DNA of 64,000 nucleotides from contig CAWEYR010000024.1 of the NCBI GenBank assembly GCA_963813345.1, forward strand, positions 62,001-126,000, written 5' to 3'. The first letter of the stretch is position 1; the number at the start of each line of letters is the position of its first letter. Source of the stretch: CAWDDA01 sp963813345. Its GTDB lineage: Bacteria > Acidobacteriota > Blastocatellia > RBC074. Positions 9,216 to 19,986 of this stretch are shown here, in pieces. The notes beneath the pieces were generated by a model. It did no database searches. It was not told where the DNA came from and was given only the letters and a program-made list of their open reading frames with translations. A program made the position numbers and the translations under genes.

Positions 9216-10238
9216 ATGAGAGCTGCAGTTTTACACGAATTTGGCGCTCCTCTCGAGATTCAGAATGTACCGGACCCCGAGATCGAAGCGGGCGAAGTTC
9301 TGATCAAGGTCGAGGCGTGCGGGGTCTGTCATTCGGACTATCACCTCGCTCACGGCGAATGGGATCTGCTGCGCCCGATTACAAAGCTGCCTCTTATTCC
9401 GGGGCACGAGGTCGCAGGTAGCATTCTGCGCGTGGGTGCTGGAGTGGAGTCGTTCCGCGAGGGCGACCGTGTTGGTGTGCCCTGGCTCCATTACAGTTGC
9501 GATGAATGCGAGTTCTGCCTGGACGGCAGAGAAACCCTGTGTCCGAAGCAGAAGGTTACGGGTTGCACGGTAGATGGCGGGTTTGCCGAGCTGATCAAAG
9601 CAAAGGCAAGCCATACGGTCAGGCTTCCCGAGAATCTCACGATGGATGAAGCGGCGCCGCTTCTTTGTGCAGGAGTAACGGTCTACAAATCCCTCCGCGT
9701 TTCGGGCGCAAAGGCCGGTGAACGTCTTGTGGTTTACGGTGTTGGAGGGCTCGGCCACGTGGCGGTGCAGCTGGGTAAGGCGGCAGGGATGGAGGTGGGC
9801 GCAGTCGACCTGAGCGAGTCGAAGCTGGCGTTGGCCCGCGAGTGTGGCGCGGACTGGGTAGTCAACGCGGCAGAATCTCCGGCTCACCGGCAGGTGAAGT
9901 CACACGGGGGCGGAGGCGATGTGGTCATGGTGACATCTGCGAGCACCGCGGCCTACGATGCAGCGTTGCGCTCAATCAGGCGCGGAGGAGTGCTTGCGGT
10001 CGTGGGTATGACACCGGAACCAATAAGTGTCTCGACCGTCGCTCTGGTTTCCGGGGAGTATCGAATTGTCGCATCGGCGGTGGGCACGCGTAGGGATCTC
10101 GACGACGTGCTCCGGCTTGCAAGCGAGGGCAAGGTTCGGTGCCGGATCGAGACGCGGCCACTCGAGGGTGCGAATCAAGTTTTTACGGAGATGCGAGAAG
10201 GCTCCATCAGCGGACGGATCGTATTAAAAATTAAGTGA
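9216..10238 (+). CDS. Zinc-dependent alcohol dehydrogenase (MDR superfamily)
   Basis: A 340-residue medium-chain alcohol dehydrogenase of the AdhP type, oxidising a primary alcohol or reducing an aldehyde with NAD(P). Catalytic zinc ligands are Cys38 (GVCHSD), His64-Glu65 (PGHE) and Cys151. The structural zinc site is complete, with Cys95, Cys98, Cys101 and Cys109. The Rossmann motif GVGGLGH is at 175-181. It has no signal peptide and is therefore cytoplasmic. It follows the two hydrolases and precedes the TetR gene, so it could oxidise the alcohol released by ester cleavage; this is inference from position. Confidence 0.9.
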   Translation: MRAAVLHEFGAPLEIQNVPDPEIEAGEVLIKVEACGVCHSDYHLAHGEWDLLRPITKLPLIPGHEVAGSILRVGAGVESFREGDRVGVPWLHYSCDECEFCLDGRETLCPKQKVTGCTVDGGFAELIKAKASHTVRLPENLTMDEAAPLLCAGVTVYKSLRVSGAKAGERLVVYGVGGLGHVAVQLGKAAGMEVGAVDLSESKLALARECGADWVVNAAESPAHRQVKSHGGGGDVVMVTSASTAAYDAALRSIRRGGVLAVVGMTPEPISVSTVALVSGEYRIVASAVGTRRDLDDVLRLASEGKVRCRIETRPLEGANQVFTEMREGSISGRIVLKIK

Positions 10239-10280
10239 ACCATTTTTGTAGTACTAATAAATAAGAGATAACAAACTGGG

Positions 10281-10934
10281 ATGACTATGAGGCCAACAAG
10301 AACACTTCCGAGGATTGATGCGATTGATGATCTGGGGAGGCTCGGCGAGATATACCGGGTCGCAGCTCAGATCATCTGTGAGAGAGGTTTCGATGCAACC
10401 TCAATGAACGACATCGCGGAAGCGGTGGGTATCACGAAGGCAGGTGTCTATCATCATATCCCTGCCAAGAAAGACCTGCTTTTCCGGATAATGAACTTCG
10501 GGCTGGATGAGCTCGATGCTGCAGTGATTGTACCGGCGCGCGCGATCGCGGATGCGGAATTGCGGTTGCGCTCGATAATCCACAATCACGTGCGGCTGAT
10601 CACAAGTCACAGTACAGCTCAAGGGTACAACCCCGTGACAATCGTCGTCGATGAGGTTGCCGGACTAACACCGGCGCATCGACGAAAGATCGATGAACGG
10701 AAACGGGTATACGTAGATCTTATCCGGGAGACACTCAAACAGCTCAAGGATGAAGACCGACTCCGTGATCTCGAAGTGACAGCGGCGGCTTTCAGTCTTC
10801 TGGGAATGATTCTCTGGCTTTCCAGATGGTATCATCCGGATGGACGGCTGACATCGGAGCAGGTAGCGGATGAGATCAGCAAGATGGCGCTGGGAGGTCT
10901 GCTAAGACCGCAGGCAAGGCTGAACAGGAAGTAG
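10281..10934 (+). CDS. TetR/AcrR-family transcriptional regulator
   Basis: A 217-residue TetR-family repressor. The N-terminal helix-turn-helix is typical: ICERGFDATSMNDIAEAVGI then TKAGVYHHIPAKKDLLF (about residues 33-72). The C-terminal ligand-binding helical region includes EVAGLTPAHRRKIDERKRVY, seen in TetR regulators of acyl-CoA and fatty-acid catabolism. A palindrome of the right size (10946-10965) lies just after its stop and before the next gene, and a related half-site lies before the receptor. It probably represses this catabolic block until an acyl-CoA-like or aromatic ligand binds. The ligand is not predictable from sequence. Confidence 0.88.
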   Translation: MTMRPTRTLPRIDAIDDLGRLGEIYRVAAQIICERGFDATSMNDIAEAVGITKAGVYHHIPAKKDLLFRIMNFGLDELDAAVIVPARAIADAELRLRSIIHNHVRLITSHSTAQGYNPVTIVVDEVAGLTPAHRRKIDERKRVYVDLIRETLKQLKDEDRLRDLEVTAAAFSLLGMILWLSRWYHPDGRLTSEQVADEISKMALGGLLRPQARLNRK

Positions 10935-10945
10935 GGTTTAGCTTG

Positions 10946-10965
10946 CTTACCGATCGGTAGGTAAG
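10946..10965. promoter_or_regulatory. TetR-family operator palindrome
   Basis: The 20 bases cttaccgatcggtaggtaag match their own reverse complement in 16 of 20 positions, with perfect outer cttacc/ggtaag arms. It lies between the tetR-type gene and the monooxygenase-like gene. Its right half is shared with the receptor operator at 2839-2854. Confidence 0.7.
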
Positions 10966-11017
10966 CTAAGATATTGTTTCACCAATTAGTTCTCACCTCT
11001 GAAAAAGGAGCGACTTT

Positions 11018-12305
11018 ATGACGAGCAAGGTTCGCCGAAATGGTCAGGTTCTCGCGTTGATTAGCGGACTGGCTTTGATTCTTCTTCTGGCATCTACTAT
11101 GACTGGCCAGAGTGCATCAACGGCTTCCAAAGTCACATTCGCCAAAGACGTGGCGCCAATCCTCTTTAAGAGTTGCGCCGAGTGCCATCGAGCAGGCGAG
11201 ATCGCACCGATGTCACTGATGACCTACCAGGAGGTGCGGCCGTGGGCAAAATCGATTCGCGAGCGAGTCGTTGAAGGATCAATGCCGCCCTGGAGCGCAG
11301 ATCCAAAACACGGCCAGTGGGCGAATGATCCTCGTCTCTCGCAGCGTGAGATCGACACGATCGTTGAATGGGTCAATGCCGGCGCTCCAAAGGGTGATGA
11401 TAAGGACTTGCCGCCGACCCCCACGTTTACTCAAGGTTGGACGATCGGCGAACCCGATATCGTGCTCTCGATGCCGGAAGAGTACACAGTTCCGGCAGAC
11501 GGCACGATTCCGTATCTCTACTTTTCAATGCCGACAGGATTCACAGAAGACAAGTGGATTCAGGCGATGGAGATTCGCCCCGGGAACCGCAGCGTAGTGC
11601 ATCACGTGATTGCTTATGCTCAGGAAGCCAGCGTCAAAGACACGTCCCCCGGCGGCGAGGGTGAGTTGCGGCGCGGACGCGTCCACCTTGGCGGCATAAC
11701 ACCCAACAAGACAGGGATCACGTATGGACCAGGGACGGCACGGTTGATCAAGAAGGGAAGCAACATCGTCTTCCAGATGCATTACACGACGAACGGAGTG
11801 GTTACAAAGGACCGCACACGCATCGGCATGGTCTTCGCAAAGGAACCGGGAAAGAAGACACTCATGACCGGGAATGCGATCAATGGCAGATTCGCGATTC
11901 CGCCAGGCGATGGCAACCATGAAGTGAAAGCCTCGAAAACATTTGACGAAGATGTTGTGATCACGTCTTTCATGCCTCATATGCACGTTCGCGGCAAGGA
12001 TTTCATTTATACGGCCGTGTATCCTGATGGCCGGTCGGAAGTTCTCCTCAATGTGCCGAAATATGACTTCAACTGGCAGCACACCTACCATTCCAAAGAA
12101 TCCGATTCTTCTGCCAAAGGGGACCCGACTCGATTGCGTCGCTCACTTTGACAATTCATCGAAGAACAAGTTCAATCCCGACCCCGCTCAGACCGTACGC
12201 TGGGGAGATCAGACCTGGGAAGAAATGATGATCGGCTGGTACACATACACCCGCGCTGATCAATCGAAGAGCGTCGCATCGACTGGCTCTTCGTCTGAGC
12301 GGTGA
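11018..12305 (+). CDS. Haem-c and copper type II monooxygenase-like (DBH-like) protein, frameshifted
   Basis: A secreted protein of about 428 residues. After a signal segment (VLALISGLALILLLAS), a mono-haem cytochrome c domain carries CAECH (Cys53, Cys56, His57). The rest resembles the copper type II ascorbate-dependent monooxygenase C-terminal fold, with the His-rich copper motifs VVHHVIAYA, QMHYTTNG and PHMHVRGKDF. Enzymes of this group hydroxylate small substrates with two copper ions. A haem c domain fused in front suggests electrons come from a cytochrome chain. The frame breaks at about 12100; the next frame continues PILLPKGTRLDCVAHFDNS and ends at 12305. The final part conserves the expected copper-domain strands, so the break is probably a sequence error. 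Confidence 0.75.
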
Positions 12306-12359
12306 TCCGGAAAAGTATTCGCAGTTAAATCAACACGGCAGCATAAGAGGAGACAGCAG

Positions 12360-13896
<1,537 letters not shown>

Positions 13897-13936
13897 GTGC
13901 TCGCGCTAAAGACCCGGCACGATGAGCTACAGTGAC

Positions 13937-13993
13937 AAGCGGCAGCGGGAAGGATGGATACTGAAACACCATTCTGCTCGCTGCCGCTTTTTC
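13937..13993 (+). terminator. Stem-loop terminator after amidohydrolase gene
   Basis: The arms aagcggcagcg (13937-13947) and cgctgccgctt (13979-13989) are exact reverse complements, followed by a T-run. It lies between the amidohydrolase stop and the VOC gene. The loop is 31 bases, longer than usual for an intrinsic terminator. Confidence 0.5.
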
Positions 13994-14030
13994 ATCCTTG
14001 TACAATTCACGTTATCCTGAGGGGGAAGCC

Positions 14031-15021
14031 ATGTCCGAGATCGCCAGGTCGCATCGAGGTTTTCTTGCAGTTGTTGCCGTTGCGCTTTTTGCGATTGTGT
14101 TATTGCCCGAAGCGCATCCTGGCGCACTCGGTCAGGCACAGCAGCAGACACCGGCGCAGACCGAGACCAAACCGCCAGGAAGCCCCACCCAGGAATTCCA
14201 TTTTCACCATCTGCACCTGAACACACTCGATCCGAAAGCGGCGATCGACTTTTATACGTCAAAGTTCGACTGCTGAACCTGCCAAGTTTGCCGGCATACT
14301 GGATGGTGTCTGGGCACAGAAGTCGTGGCTGCTTTTTACCAAGGTAGACAAAGCTCCGCCCTCGGACCTGACTTCGTCGATCTGGCACTTTGGCTGGGGC
14401 GCGGAAGACATGAAGGCGACATACGCAAAGCAGCAGGCGATGGGAACCAAATTCTTCACGCCTTTGACTGATATCAGCGATATTGGAGGAAATACCGGTG
14501 CGAAGGATACCTTCTTCTATGCCTACGTTCTCGGTCCCGACAATGCGCTGATCGAGCTCAACACAGCCAGCCATCATCGCTTTGGTCATCTTCACCTTTT
14601 CAGCGCTGATCCTGTAGCGGCCTATGAGTGGTATGCGAAACACTTAGGTGCCAAGAGCCGCTCCGGACGCGCGCCGTCTCGGGAGCCGCGTTTTTACCGC
14701 GACGTGCAGATCGGCCCATCGGCATCTTTCACTATGGATAATGTAAACATCATCATTTATCCGATCGAGTATCCGAAAAAGGCCTATGCGGATCAGTGGA
14801 AGGGAAAGACAGAATTTGACTCGACCAGGGGTCGTGTAGTTGACCACGTCGGATTCAGTGTCGACAATCTGAGTCAGGCGATTGAAGTGCTGCGCGCGAA
14901 CGGCGTCAAGGTAACAGACGAAGTGCGATCGGTTGCAAACGGAAAGATCAAGTTTGCATTTATCGAAGGACCCGACAAGCTTCGAATCGAGATCGTCGAA
15001 GGTCACGCGCGCAAGGAATAG
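14031..15021 (+). CDS. Secreted VOC (glyoxalase/dioxygenase-like) protein, frameshifted
   Basis: About 330 residues when joined across a shift near 14270. It has an N-terminal signal peptide (FLAVVAVALFAIVLLPEAH), then two vicinal-oxygen-chelate modules. The first begins FHFHHLHLNTLDPKAAIDFY, the second FGHLHLFSADPVAAYEWYAK and ends FAFIEGPDKLRIEIVEGH. Metal-binding His and Glu residues at these strand starts and ends are in place. VOC proteins include glyoxalases, ring-cleaving dioxygenases and epimerases, and which applies here cannot be told. GAGGGGGA lies before the ATG at 14031. It follows the amidohydrolase, so it probably belongs to the same pathway and acts in the periplasm. Confidence 0.8.
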
Positions 15022-15050
15022 CGTTTAAAAATCCTTTTGGAGGAATAATC

Positions 15051-16025
15051 ATGCGTAAACTGTTTGGAGTTTCAGGAATCGGTATTCTCGTTCTGTTTCT
15101 GACATTCCCGGTGCTGGCACAGCAGGACAAGCTGACCGGCCTTTGGGAAGGTGCCATTCAAGGGCCGCAGGGCGAACGCCCAACCAAAGCGATCTTCAAG
15201 AAAGAAGGCGACGCCTACACTGGAAAGGTGCAGGGATTGCGCCCCGGAACTGAGGTGCAGCTCAAGGATGTGAAGGTGGAAGGAAATAAGGTGACAGCAA
15301 AGGGAGAAGTTGAGTCTCCGCAGGGAACGCTCGTCCTCAACTACACATTCAACCTGGAAGGTGAATCGCTCAAAGGGCAGATAAGTGCGGATATTGGTGG
15401 CCAGGCCATGAGCTTTGATGTTGCATTGAAGCGCGTAAGTACGGAGGCTCCGGCCTCGCTTGTTGCGGCAGCCGCTCCGGGCCAGCAGGCACCTGCAACT
15501 CAACCGGCGGCTCCTACTGGTCAGGGACAGCAAGCACCGCCGCGGGCGGCGCGGGCAGAAGTGCCTCAGCCGCAGCAGAAGCAATCGATCGATTATTTCG
15601 TAGGTCAGTGGCAATACGAATATATCGGACGCGAGAGCGCTTTTGGCCCTGCACCGCGTCAGTGCACGCTGAGCTTCACAAAGCGTCCTGATGGCAAGTC
15701 AGCCGATGGTGTCGCCAATTGCAAGACCGACGCCGGCGCGTATCAGGAATCCTGGACTCTCGTTTTCGACGAGGCATCCAAGATGCTCGCGTCAACCGAG
15801 AAGAGGCCCGGCGGTGTCAATCTTGTGAGTCGAGGAGACTGGACGAGCCCGATTTCGATTCGTTTCGCAATCGAACCCGTCAAGGCTAAGGGTCAGACAT
15901 TGCAGCTTCGACGCACGATCTCGGTGGTCGCCCCGCATTCGTTCACAATCACGGAAGAACTTTCGGAAGACGGCGGTCCATTCGTTCGACTTGGAAGCGC
16001 CGTCGTGAGCAAGGCCGCGAAGTGA
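15051..16025 (+). CDS. Secreted two-domain beta-rich protein (DUF1579-like C-terminal part)
   Basis: A 324-residue exported protein. Residues 1-23 are a signal peptide (LFGVSGIGILVLFLTFPVLA). Residues 27-130 form a small beta domain (LTGLWEGAIQGPQGERPTKA), a type often found in bacterial carbohydrate-ester hydrolase operons. A Pro/Gln/Ala-rich linker covers about 140-180. Residues 185-322 (IDYFVGQWQYEYIGRESAFG) resemble the lipocalin-like DUF1579 fold, which often follows VOC or hydrolase genes. No catalytic motif is visible. AGGAGG-like sequence sits just before the start. It may bind the pathway substrate in the periplasm; this is inference. Confidence 0.7.
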   Translation: MRKLFGVSGIGILVLFLTFPVLAQQDKLTGLWEGAIQGPQGERPTKAIFKKEGDAYTGKVQGLRPGTEVQLKDVKVEGNKVTAKGEVESPQGTLVLNYTFNLEGESLKGQISADIGGQAMSFDVALKRVSTEAPASLVAAAAPGQQAPATQPAAPTGQGQQAPPRAARAEVPQPQQKQSIDYFVGQWQYEYIGRESAFGPAPRQCTLSFTKRPDGKSADGVANCKTDAGAYQESWTLVFDEASKMLASTEKRPGGVNLVSRGDWTSPISIRFAIEPVKAKGQTLQLRRTISVVAPHSFTITEELSEDGGPFVRLGSAVVSKAAK

Positions 16026-16031
16026 TATTAA

Positions 16032-16114
16032 GTACGTTGTACCGCCTTTAGGCGGAATCTTTAGAGGTTACTATTGCACGTCTGAAGATTCCGCCTGAAG
16101 GCGGTACAACGTAC
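16032..16114. repeat. Palindromic intergenic element, GTACGTTGTACCGCC family
   Basis: The arms 16032-16061 and 16085-16114 are reverse complements in 29 of 30 positions, with a 23-base loop. This is the best preserved copy of the family also seen at 6401-6487 and 49925-49950. It lies seven bases after the previous stop and eight bases before the next start. Confidence 0.9.
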
Positions 16115-16122
16115 CTTCACTC

Positions 16123-17109
16123 ATGCATTCCATCAAACAGTTCATTCTGGTAGCCGCACTCGCCAGTCTGCCGTTTCTCAGCCAGAACAAGGTCGATCCG
16201 GCTGCCTGGGGAAGCAACCATGTCGGCAAGCCGATTCCCGAGTACGTTCACGGCGATGAGTGTCTGTTTTGCCATCGCAATGATATCGGTGTCACGTGGC
16301 AGAAGAATGCTCATGGCGTTACGGTGCGACAACGCGAAGATGCACCTGAGCTCGAGGCAATGCTCAAGGCGCAGTCGGAGCTCAGTCCGCATGCGGCAAC
16401 CATAGAGTATTTCCTTGGAAGTCGGAATCGTGTTCGGTTTCTGAAAAAAGATGGCTATGGCAAATTCGCTATTTTGAATGCCCAGGCGGTTCTCGGTGAG
16501 CCGAAACAACCTGCTCAACCCAAATTCTCAAGTGCCAGACTTCTTGGGGGCAACGCTCCCGAGTGGAATCGGGAGAAGTTCGGTGCTGGTTGTGCGGGCT
16601 GCCACTCAACAGGGATTGATTCGAAGGCCAAAACCTTCAGCGCATTCGGACTCGATTGTTACGTGTGCCACGGCGACGTCAATCTGGACCACACGAAGGA
16701 CACGTCGCTGATTTTGCTCTCGAAGAAGCGGCGCAGCGATGCAAAGGTGATTACTTCTATTTGCGCGCAGTGTCACTTGAGAGACACGAAATCTCGTTCA
16801 TCTGGTCTGCCGTATCCGAATAACTTCGTTGCAGGCGACAATCTGTTTCAAGACCTCGAAGTCGACTGGGCGAAAGCGGATGATGAAAAGATGAATGCGG
16901 GTGACCGGCATGTCTGGCGGAATGTTCGCGATGTTGCCGTTTTTGGCAAAGAAACTATTACATGTTTGAGTTGCCATCAGGTGCACGGGAACTCGAGTTT
17001 CAAGCATCGGCGGGTGCTCAAGACCGACGCTTGCTCTGAGTGTCATCGAGGCGAGGGATACAAGGATCTCAAACCATTTACAGTTCAAAGTAGTCTCTGC
17101 GAGTACTAA
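16123..17109 (+). CDS. Hexahaem cytochrome c, secreted
   Basis: A 328-residue exported protein with a short signal peptide (FILVAALASLPFLSQ). Six CxxCH haem sites are visible: CLFCH, CAGCH, CYVCH, CAQCH, CLSCH and CSECH. Several nearby His residues could be distal axial ligands (DHTKD, HRRV, HQVHG). The spacing resembles cytochrome c554 and related periplasmic multihaem carriers. It lies directly before the molybdenum oxidoreductase genes, so it is a good candidate for their electron acceptor, in place of the usual mono- or di-haem cytochrome subunit. That pairing is inferred from position only. Confidence 0.85.
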   Translation: MHSIKQFILVAALASLPFLSQNKVDPAAWGSNHVGKPIPEYVHGDECLFCHRNDIGVTWQKNAHGVTVRQREDAPELEAMLKAQSELSPHAATIEYFLGSRNRVRFLKKDGYGKFAILNAQAVLGEPKQPAQPKFSSARLLGGNAPEWNREKFGAGCAGCHSTGIDSKAKTFSAFGLDCYVCHGDVNLDHTKDTSLILLSKKRRSDAKVITSICAQCHLRDTKSRSSGLPYPNNFVAGDNLFQDLEVDWAKADDEKMNAGDRHVWRNVRDVAVFGKETITCLSCHQVHGNSSFKHRRVLKTDACSECHRGEGYKDLKPFTVQSSLCEY

Positions 17110-17149
17110 ACGAAAACAGGGTTTCGGAATAGGTTTTCCGGAGGAACAA

Positions 17150-17605
17150 ATGATCAAGTTGACGGTCAACGGAGTGGCTCGTGAGTTCAATGGCGATCCC
17201 GAGATGCCACTTCTATGGTATGTGCGTGATCTGCTCGAGCTGACTGGAACAAAGTACGGATGCGGCATGGGGCTGTGCGGTGCGTGTACGGTTCACCTGA
17301 ATGGTGCAGCGGTGCGCAGTTGTCAGACGCCGATGCAGAGCACCGCCGGCAAAGCGGTCGTCACAATTGAAGGATTGAGCGCGGGCGCCAACCACCCCGT
17401 GCAGAATGCCTGGGAGCAGAAGAACGTTCCCCAATGCGGCTACTGCCAGAGCGGTCAGATCATGCAAGCTGTGGCTTTTCTCAAGCAGAAGCCAAAGCCG
17501 ACTGACGCGGATATCGAGAACGCAATGAAGGGCAACATCTGCCGATGTGGCACATATCAGCGCATTCGCGAGGCGATCAAAGTGGCAGCGGGGGTGACTA
17601 AATGA
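17150..17605 (+). CDS. iorA: Isoquinoline 1-oxidoreductase-like small subunit, 2x[2Fe-2S]
   Basis: A 151-residue iron-sulphur subunit of the xanthine-oxidase superfamily. The plant-type ferredoxin domain holds Cys38, Cys43, Cys46 and Cys58 (GCGMGLCGAC). The helical domain holds the second cluster with Cys96, Cys99, Cys131 and Cys133 (CGYCQSGQ, CRCGTYQRI). It passes electrons from the molybdenum site of the large subunit, probably to a cytochrome. It overlaps the next gene by four bases (ATGA), typical of coupled subunits. The name follows the IorAB subfamily; the substrate may equally be an aldehyde or a different N-heterocycle. Confidence 0.9.
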   Translation: MIKLTVNGVAREFNGDPEMPLLWYVRDLLELTGTKYGCGMGLCGACTVHLNGAAVRSCQTPMQSTAGKAVVTIEGLSAGANHPVQNAWEQKNVPQCGYCQSGQIMQAVAFLKQKPKPTDADIENAMKGNICRCGTYQRIREAIKVAAGVTK

Positions 17606-19872
17606 ACCGTGTAGAAATTGTCAATCGCCGCACTTTTCTCGGCAGTGTGTTCTCGACCGGTGCACTGGTACTGAGTGCGCGCATCGTTCCGGCAGAAGTG
17701 CTTGAAGCGCTCGAAAGCACTAACTCGGCTCCAGGAGCGGCAGCACCTGCCTGGAGTCCCAGCGTGTATCTGGGCCTGGAGCCAGATGGCCGAGTGATCA
17801 TCCTCGCACATCGTTCCGAGATGGGAACTGGAATCCGAAGTGTGCTTCCTGTAGTCCTCGCAGATGAGCTTGAAGCCGACTGGTCACGCGTAAAAGTCGA
17901 GCAGGCAATCGGAGATGCAAAGTACGGCTCACAGAATACGGATGGGTCGTGCTCGATTCGCGACTTTTACGATGCCATGCGGGAGGCAGGCGCGAATGCG
18001 CGAACAATGCTCGAACGTGCCGCAGCCACAAAATGGGGCGTCAATGTCTCTGAGTGCCGGGCAAGGAATCACGAGGTGGTTCATACGGCCAGCACTCGCA
18101 AGCTTGGCTTCGGCGATCTTGTTGCGACTGCGGCGCAACAGCCGCTGCCGAAGAAAGACGAGCTACGTTACAAGACAGCGGCAGAGTTTCGATATGTTGG
18201 TAAAGACATCCCGATTATTGACCGCAAGGAGATATGTTCGGGTCACGCGAAGTTCGGGATCGATGCACGGATGCCGGGCATGGTCTTTGCCTCGATCGAG
18301 CGCTCGCCAGTGCTCGGCGGCAAAATGAAGAGTTACGACGATCAGAAGGCCAAGGCAGTTGCCGGAGTTCAGCAGGTTGTTGTCCTCGAGCCCTTCAAGC
18401 CTCCGCACCAGTTCAAACCTCTTGGCGGCGTCGCAGTGATTGCAGATAACACATGGTCCGCGTGGAAAGGGCGCGAGAAGCTGAAGGTTGAATGGGAACC
18501 TGGAGAGAATGCCAGTTTCGAGTCGGATGCCTATAAGAAGGCTCTCCAGACGACAGTTCGAAGTCCTCAACGGGCAGCGAGGAACGTTGGCGATGTAGAC
18601 GCCGAGTTTGCAAAGGGCGGAAAGGTGATCGAGGCGGAATACTATGTTCCGCTGCTTTCGCACGCGCCGATGGAACCACCGGCTGCGGTAGCGGATTTCA
18701 AGGATGGAAAGTGCGTGATTCTGGCGGCGACTCAGAATCCCCAGGCGGTGCAGGACACGGTTGCAGCTGCGCTTGGAATCGACAAGAAGAATGTCGAGTG
18801 TCACGTCACACTTCTCGGTGGCGGTTTCGGACGAAAGTCCAAGCCGGACTACGTCGCCGAAGCCGCGCTTCTTTCGAAGGCAGTCGGCAAACCCGTGAAG
18901 GTTGCATGGAGCAGGGAAGACGACATCCGATTTGATTACTATCACGCAGTTGCAGCGATGTATCTCAAGGCTGCGACCGACGCGAAAGGCAAGCCCTCGG
19001 CGTGGCTGCAGCGCGTGGCGTTTCCGTCCATCGGATCGATGTTCAACCCGGCGGCGAACTATGGCGCAGGGTTCGAGCTCGGAATGGGATGGAATGACGT
19101 CCCATTCGACATTCCCAACCATCGAGCCGAAAACGGACCTGCGAAAGCTCATGTGCGAATCGGGTGGCTAAGGTCAGTCGCGAACATCTACCACGCCTTT
19201 GGTGTTCATTCCTTTGCCGACGAACTGGCTAACGCGGCGGGCCGCGATCGCGTCGAGTATCTACTCGACCTGATCGGACCAGGTCGAAAGATCGATTTGA
19301 AGGCTCAGGGTGTCAACTACACGAACTATGGAAAGCCAGTTGATCAGTATCCGGTGGACACCGCGCGTTTGCGCAACGTCATTGAGCTTGCAGCAGAGCG
19401 ATCGGGATGGGCAAAGAAGAAACCCGTGAAGGGACGCGCACTCGGAATCGCTGCACATCGAAGCTTTCTCACCTACGTTGCCACTGTAGTCGAGATCGAA
19501 GTAGATGAGCGTGGACGGATCAGAATCCCGCGAGTTGATATCGCCGTGGACGCAGGACGGATTATCAATCCCGACCGCGTGCGTTCACAGTTTGAAGGCG
19601 CAGCGGTATTCGGTGCCAGCATCGCGCTGATGGGCGAGATCACAGCAGCGGCGGGCGCTATAAAGCAATCGAACTTTCATGACTATCCGGTGGCGAGGAT
19701 TCACGAGGCTCCGATTATGACGCACGTCCATATTGTGCCAAGCGATGCGCCGCCAGCCGGAGTGGGTGAACCGGGCGTTCCGCCCATGCCACCTGCGATC
19801 TGCAACGCGCTGTTCGCCGCGACAGGCAAACGCATACGGGAGCTGCCTATCAGCAAACACAAACTCGTGTGA
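17602..19872 (+). CDS. iorB: Isoquinoline 1-oxidoreductase-like large subunit, molybdopterin-binding, Tat-exported
   Basis: An intact 756-residue molybdopterin subunit. The N-terminus has a twin-arginine signal (NRRTFLG followed by STGALVLSARIVP), so the folded complex is exported with its small subunit. Family motifs are MGTGIRSVLPVVLADELEAD near the N-terminus, LLGGGFGRKSKPDYVAEAAL in the middle, and GVGEPGVPPMPPAICNAL near the C-terminus with the catalytic Glu723. This class hydroxylates aldehydes or N-heteroaromatic rings using water. The periplasmic location and the adjacent hexahaem cytochrome suggest respiratory use of the electrons. It is the last gene of the catabolic block. Confidence 0.9.
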   Translation: MNRVEIVNRRTFLGSVFSTGALVLSARIVPAEVLEALESTNSAPGAAAPAWSPSVYLGLEPDGRVIILAHRSEMGTGIRSVLPVVLADELEADWSRVKVEQAIGDAKYGSQNTDGSCSIRDFYDAMREAGANARTMLERAAATKWGVNVSECRARNHEVVHTASTRKLGFGDLVATAAQQPLPKKDELRYKTAAEFRYVGKDIPIIDRKEICSGHAKFGIDARMPGMVFASIERSPVLGGKMKSYDDQKAKAVAGVQQVVVLEPFKPPHQFKPLGGVAVIADNTWSAWKGREKLKVEWEPGENASFESDAYKKALQTTVRSPQRAARNVGDVDAEFAKGGKVIEAEYYVPLLSHAPMEPPAAVADFKDGKCVILAATQNPQAVQDTVAAALGIDKKNVECHVTLLGGGFGRKSKPDYVAEAALLSKAVGKPVKVAWSREDDIRFDYYHAVAAMYLKAATDAKGKPSAWLQRVAFPSIGSMFNPAANYGAGFELGMGWNDVPFDIPNHRAENGPAKAHVRIGWLRSVANIYHAFGVHSFADELANAAGRDRVEYLLDLIGPGRKIDLKAQGVNYTNYGKPVDQYPVDTARLRNVIELAAERSGWAKKKPVKGRALGIAAHRSFLTYVATVVEIEVDERGRIRIPRVDIAVDAGRIINPDRVRSQFEGAAVFGASIALMGEITAAAGAIKQSNFHDYPVARIHEAPIMTHVHIVPSDAPPAGVGEPGVPPMPPAICNALFAATGKRIRELPISKHKLV

Positions 19873-19875
19873 CCC

Positions 19876-19966
19876 ATTTGGAGTGCGGCGGCTTGGCGCC
19901 GCTTTAGTCTCGTGGCGGATTCTTCGTCGCGGACGAAAAGCGGCGCCAAGCCGCCGCACTCCAAAT
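19876..19966. repeat. Palindromic intergenic element, TTTGGAGTGCGGCG family
   Basis: The arms 19876-19905 and 19937-19966 are perfect 30-base reverse complements (atttggagtgcggcggcttg and onward) around a 31-base loop. It separates the iorB end from a convergent gene, so it may stop transcription in both directions. A close copy with 41-base arms is at 46792-46898. Confidence 0.9.
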
Positions 19967-19986
19967 TCAGCTCGTGATCGACGGTA

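Noticed and set aside
18163..19152. A 329-codon open frame on the minus strand opposite iorB
   Set aside because: It lies wholly inside the well-supported iorB gene, has no ribosome site and no family pattern; it is a by-product of codon bias.
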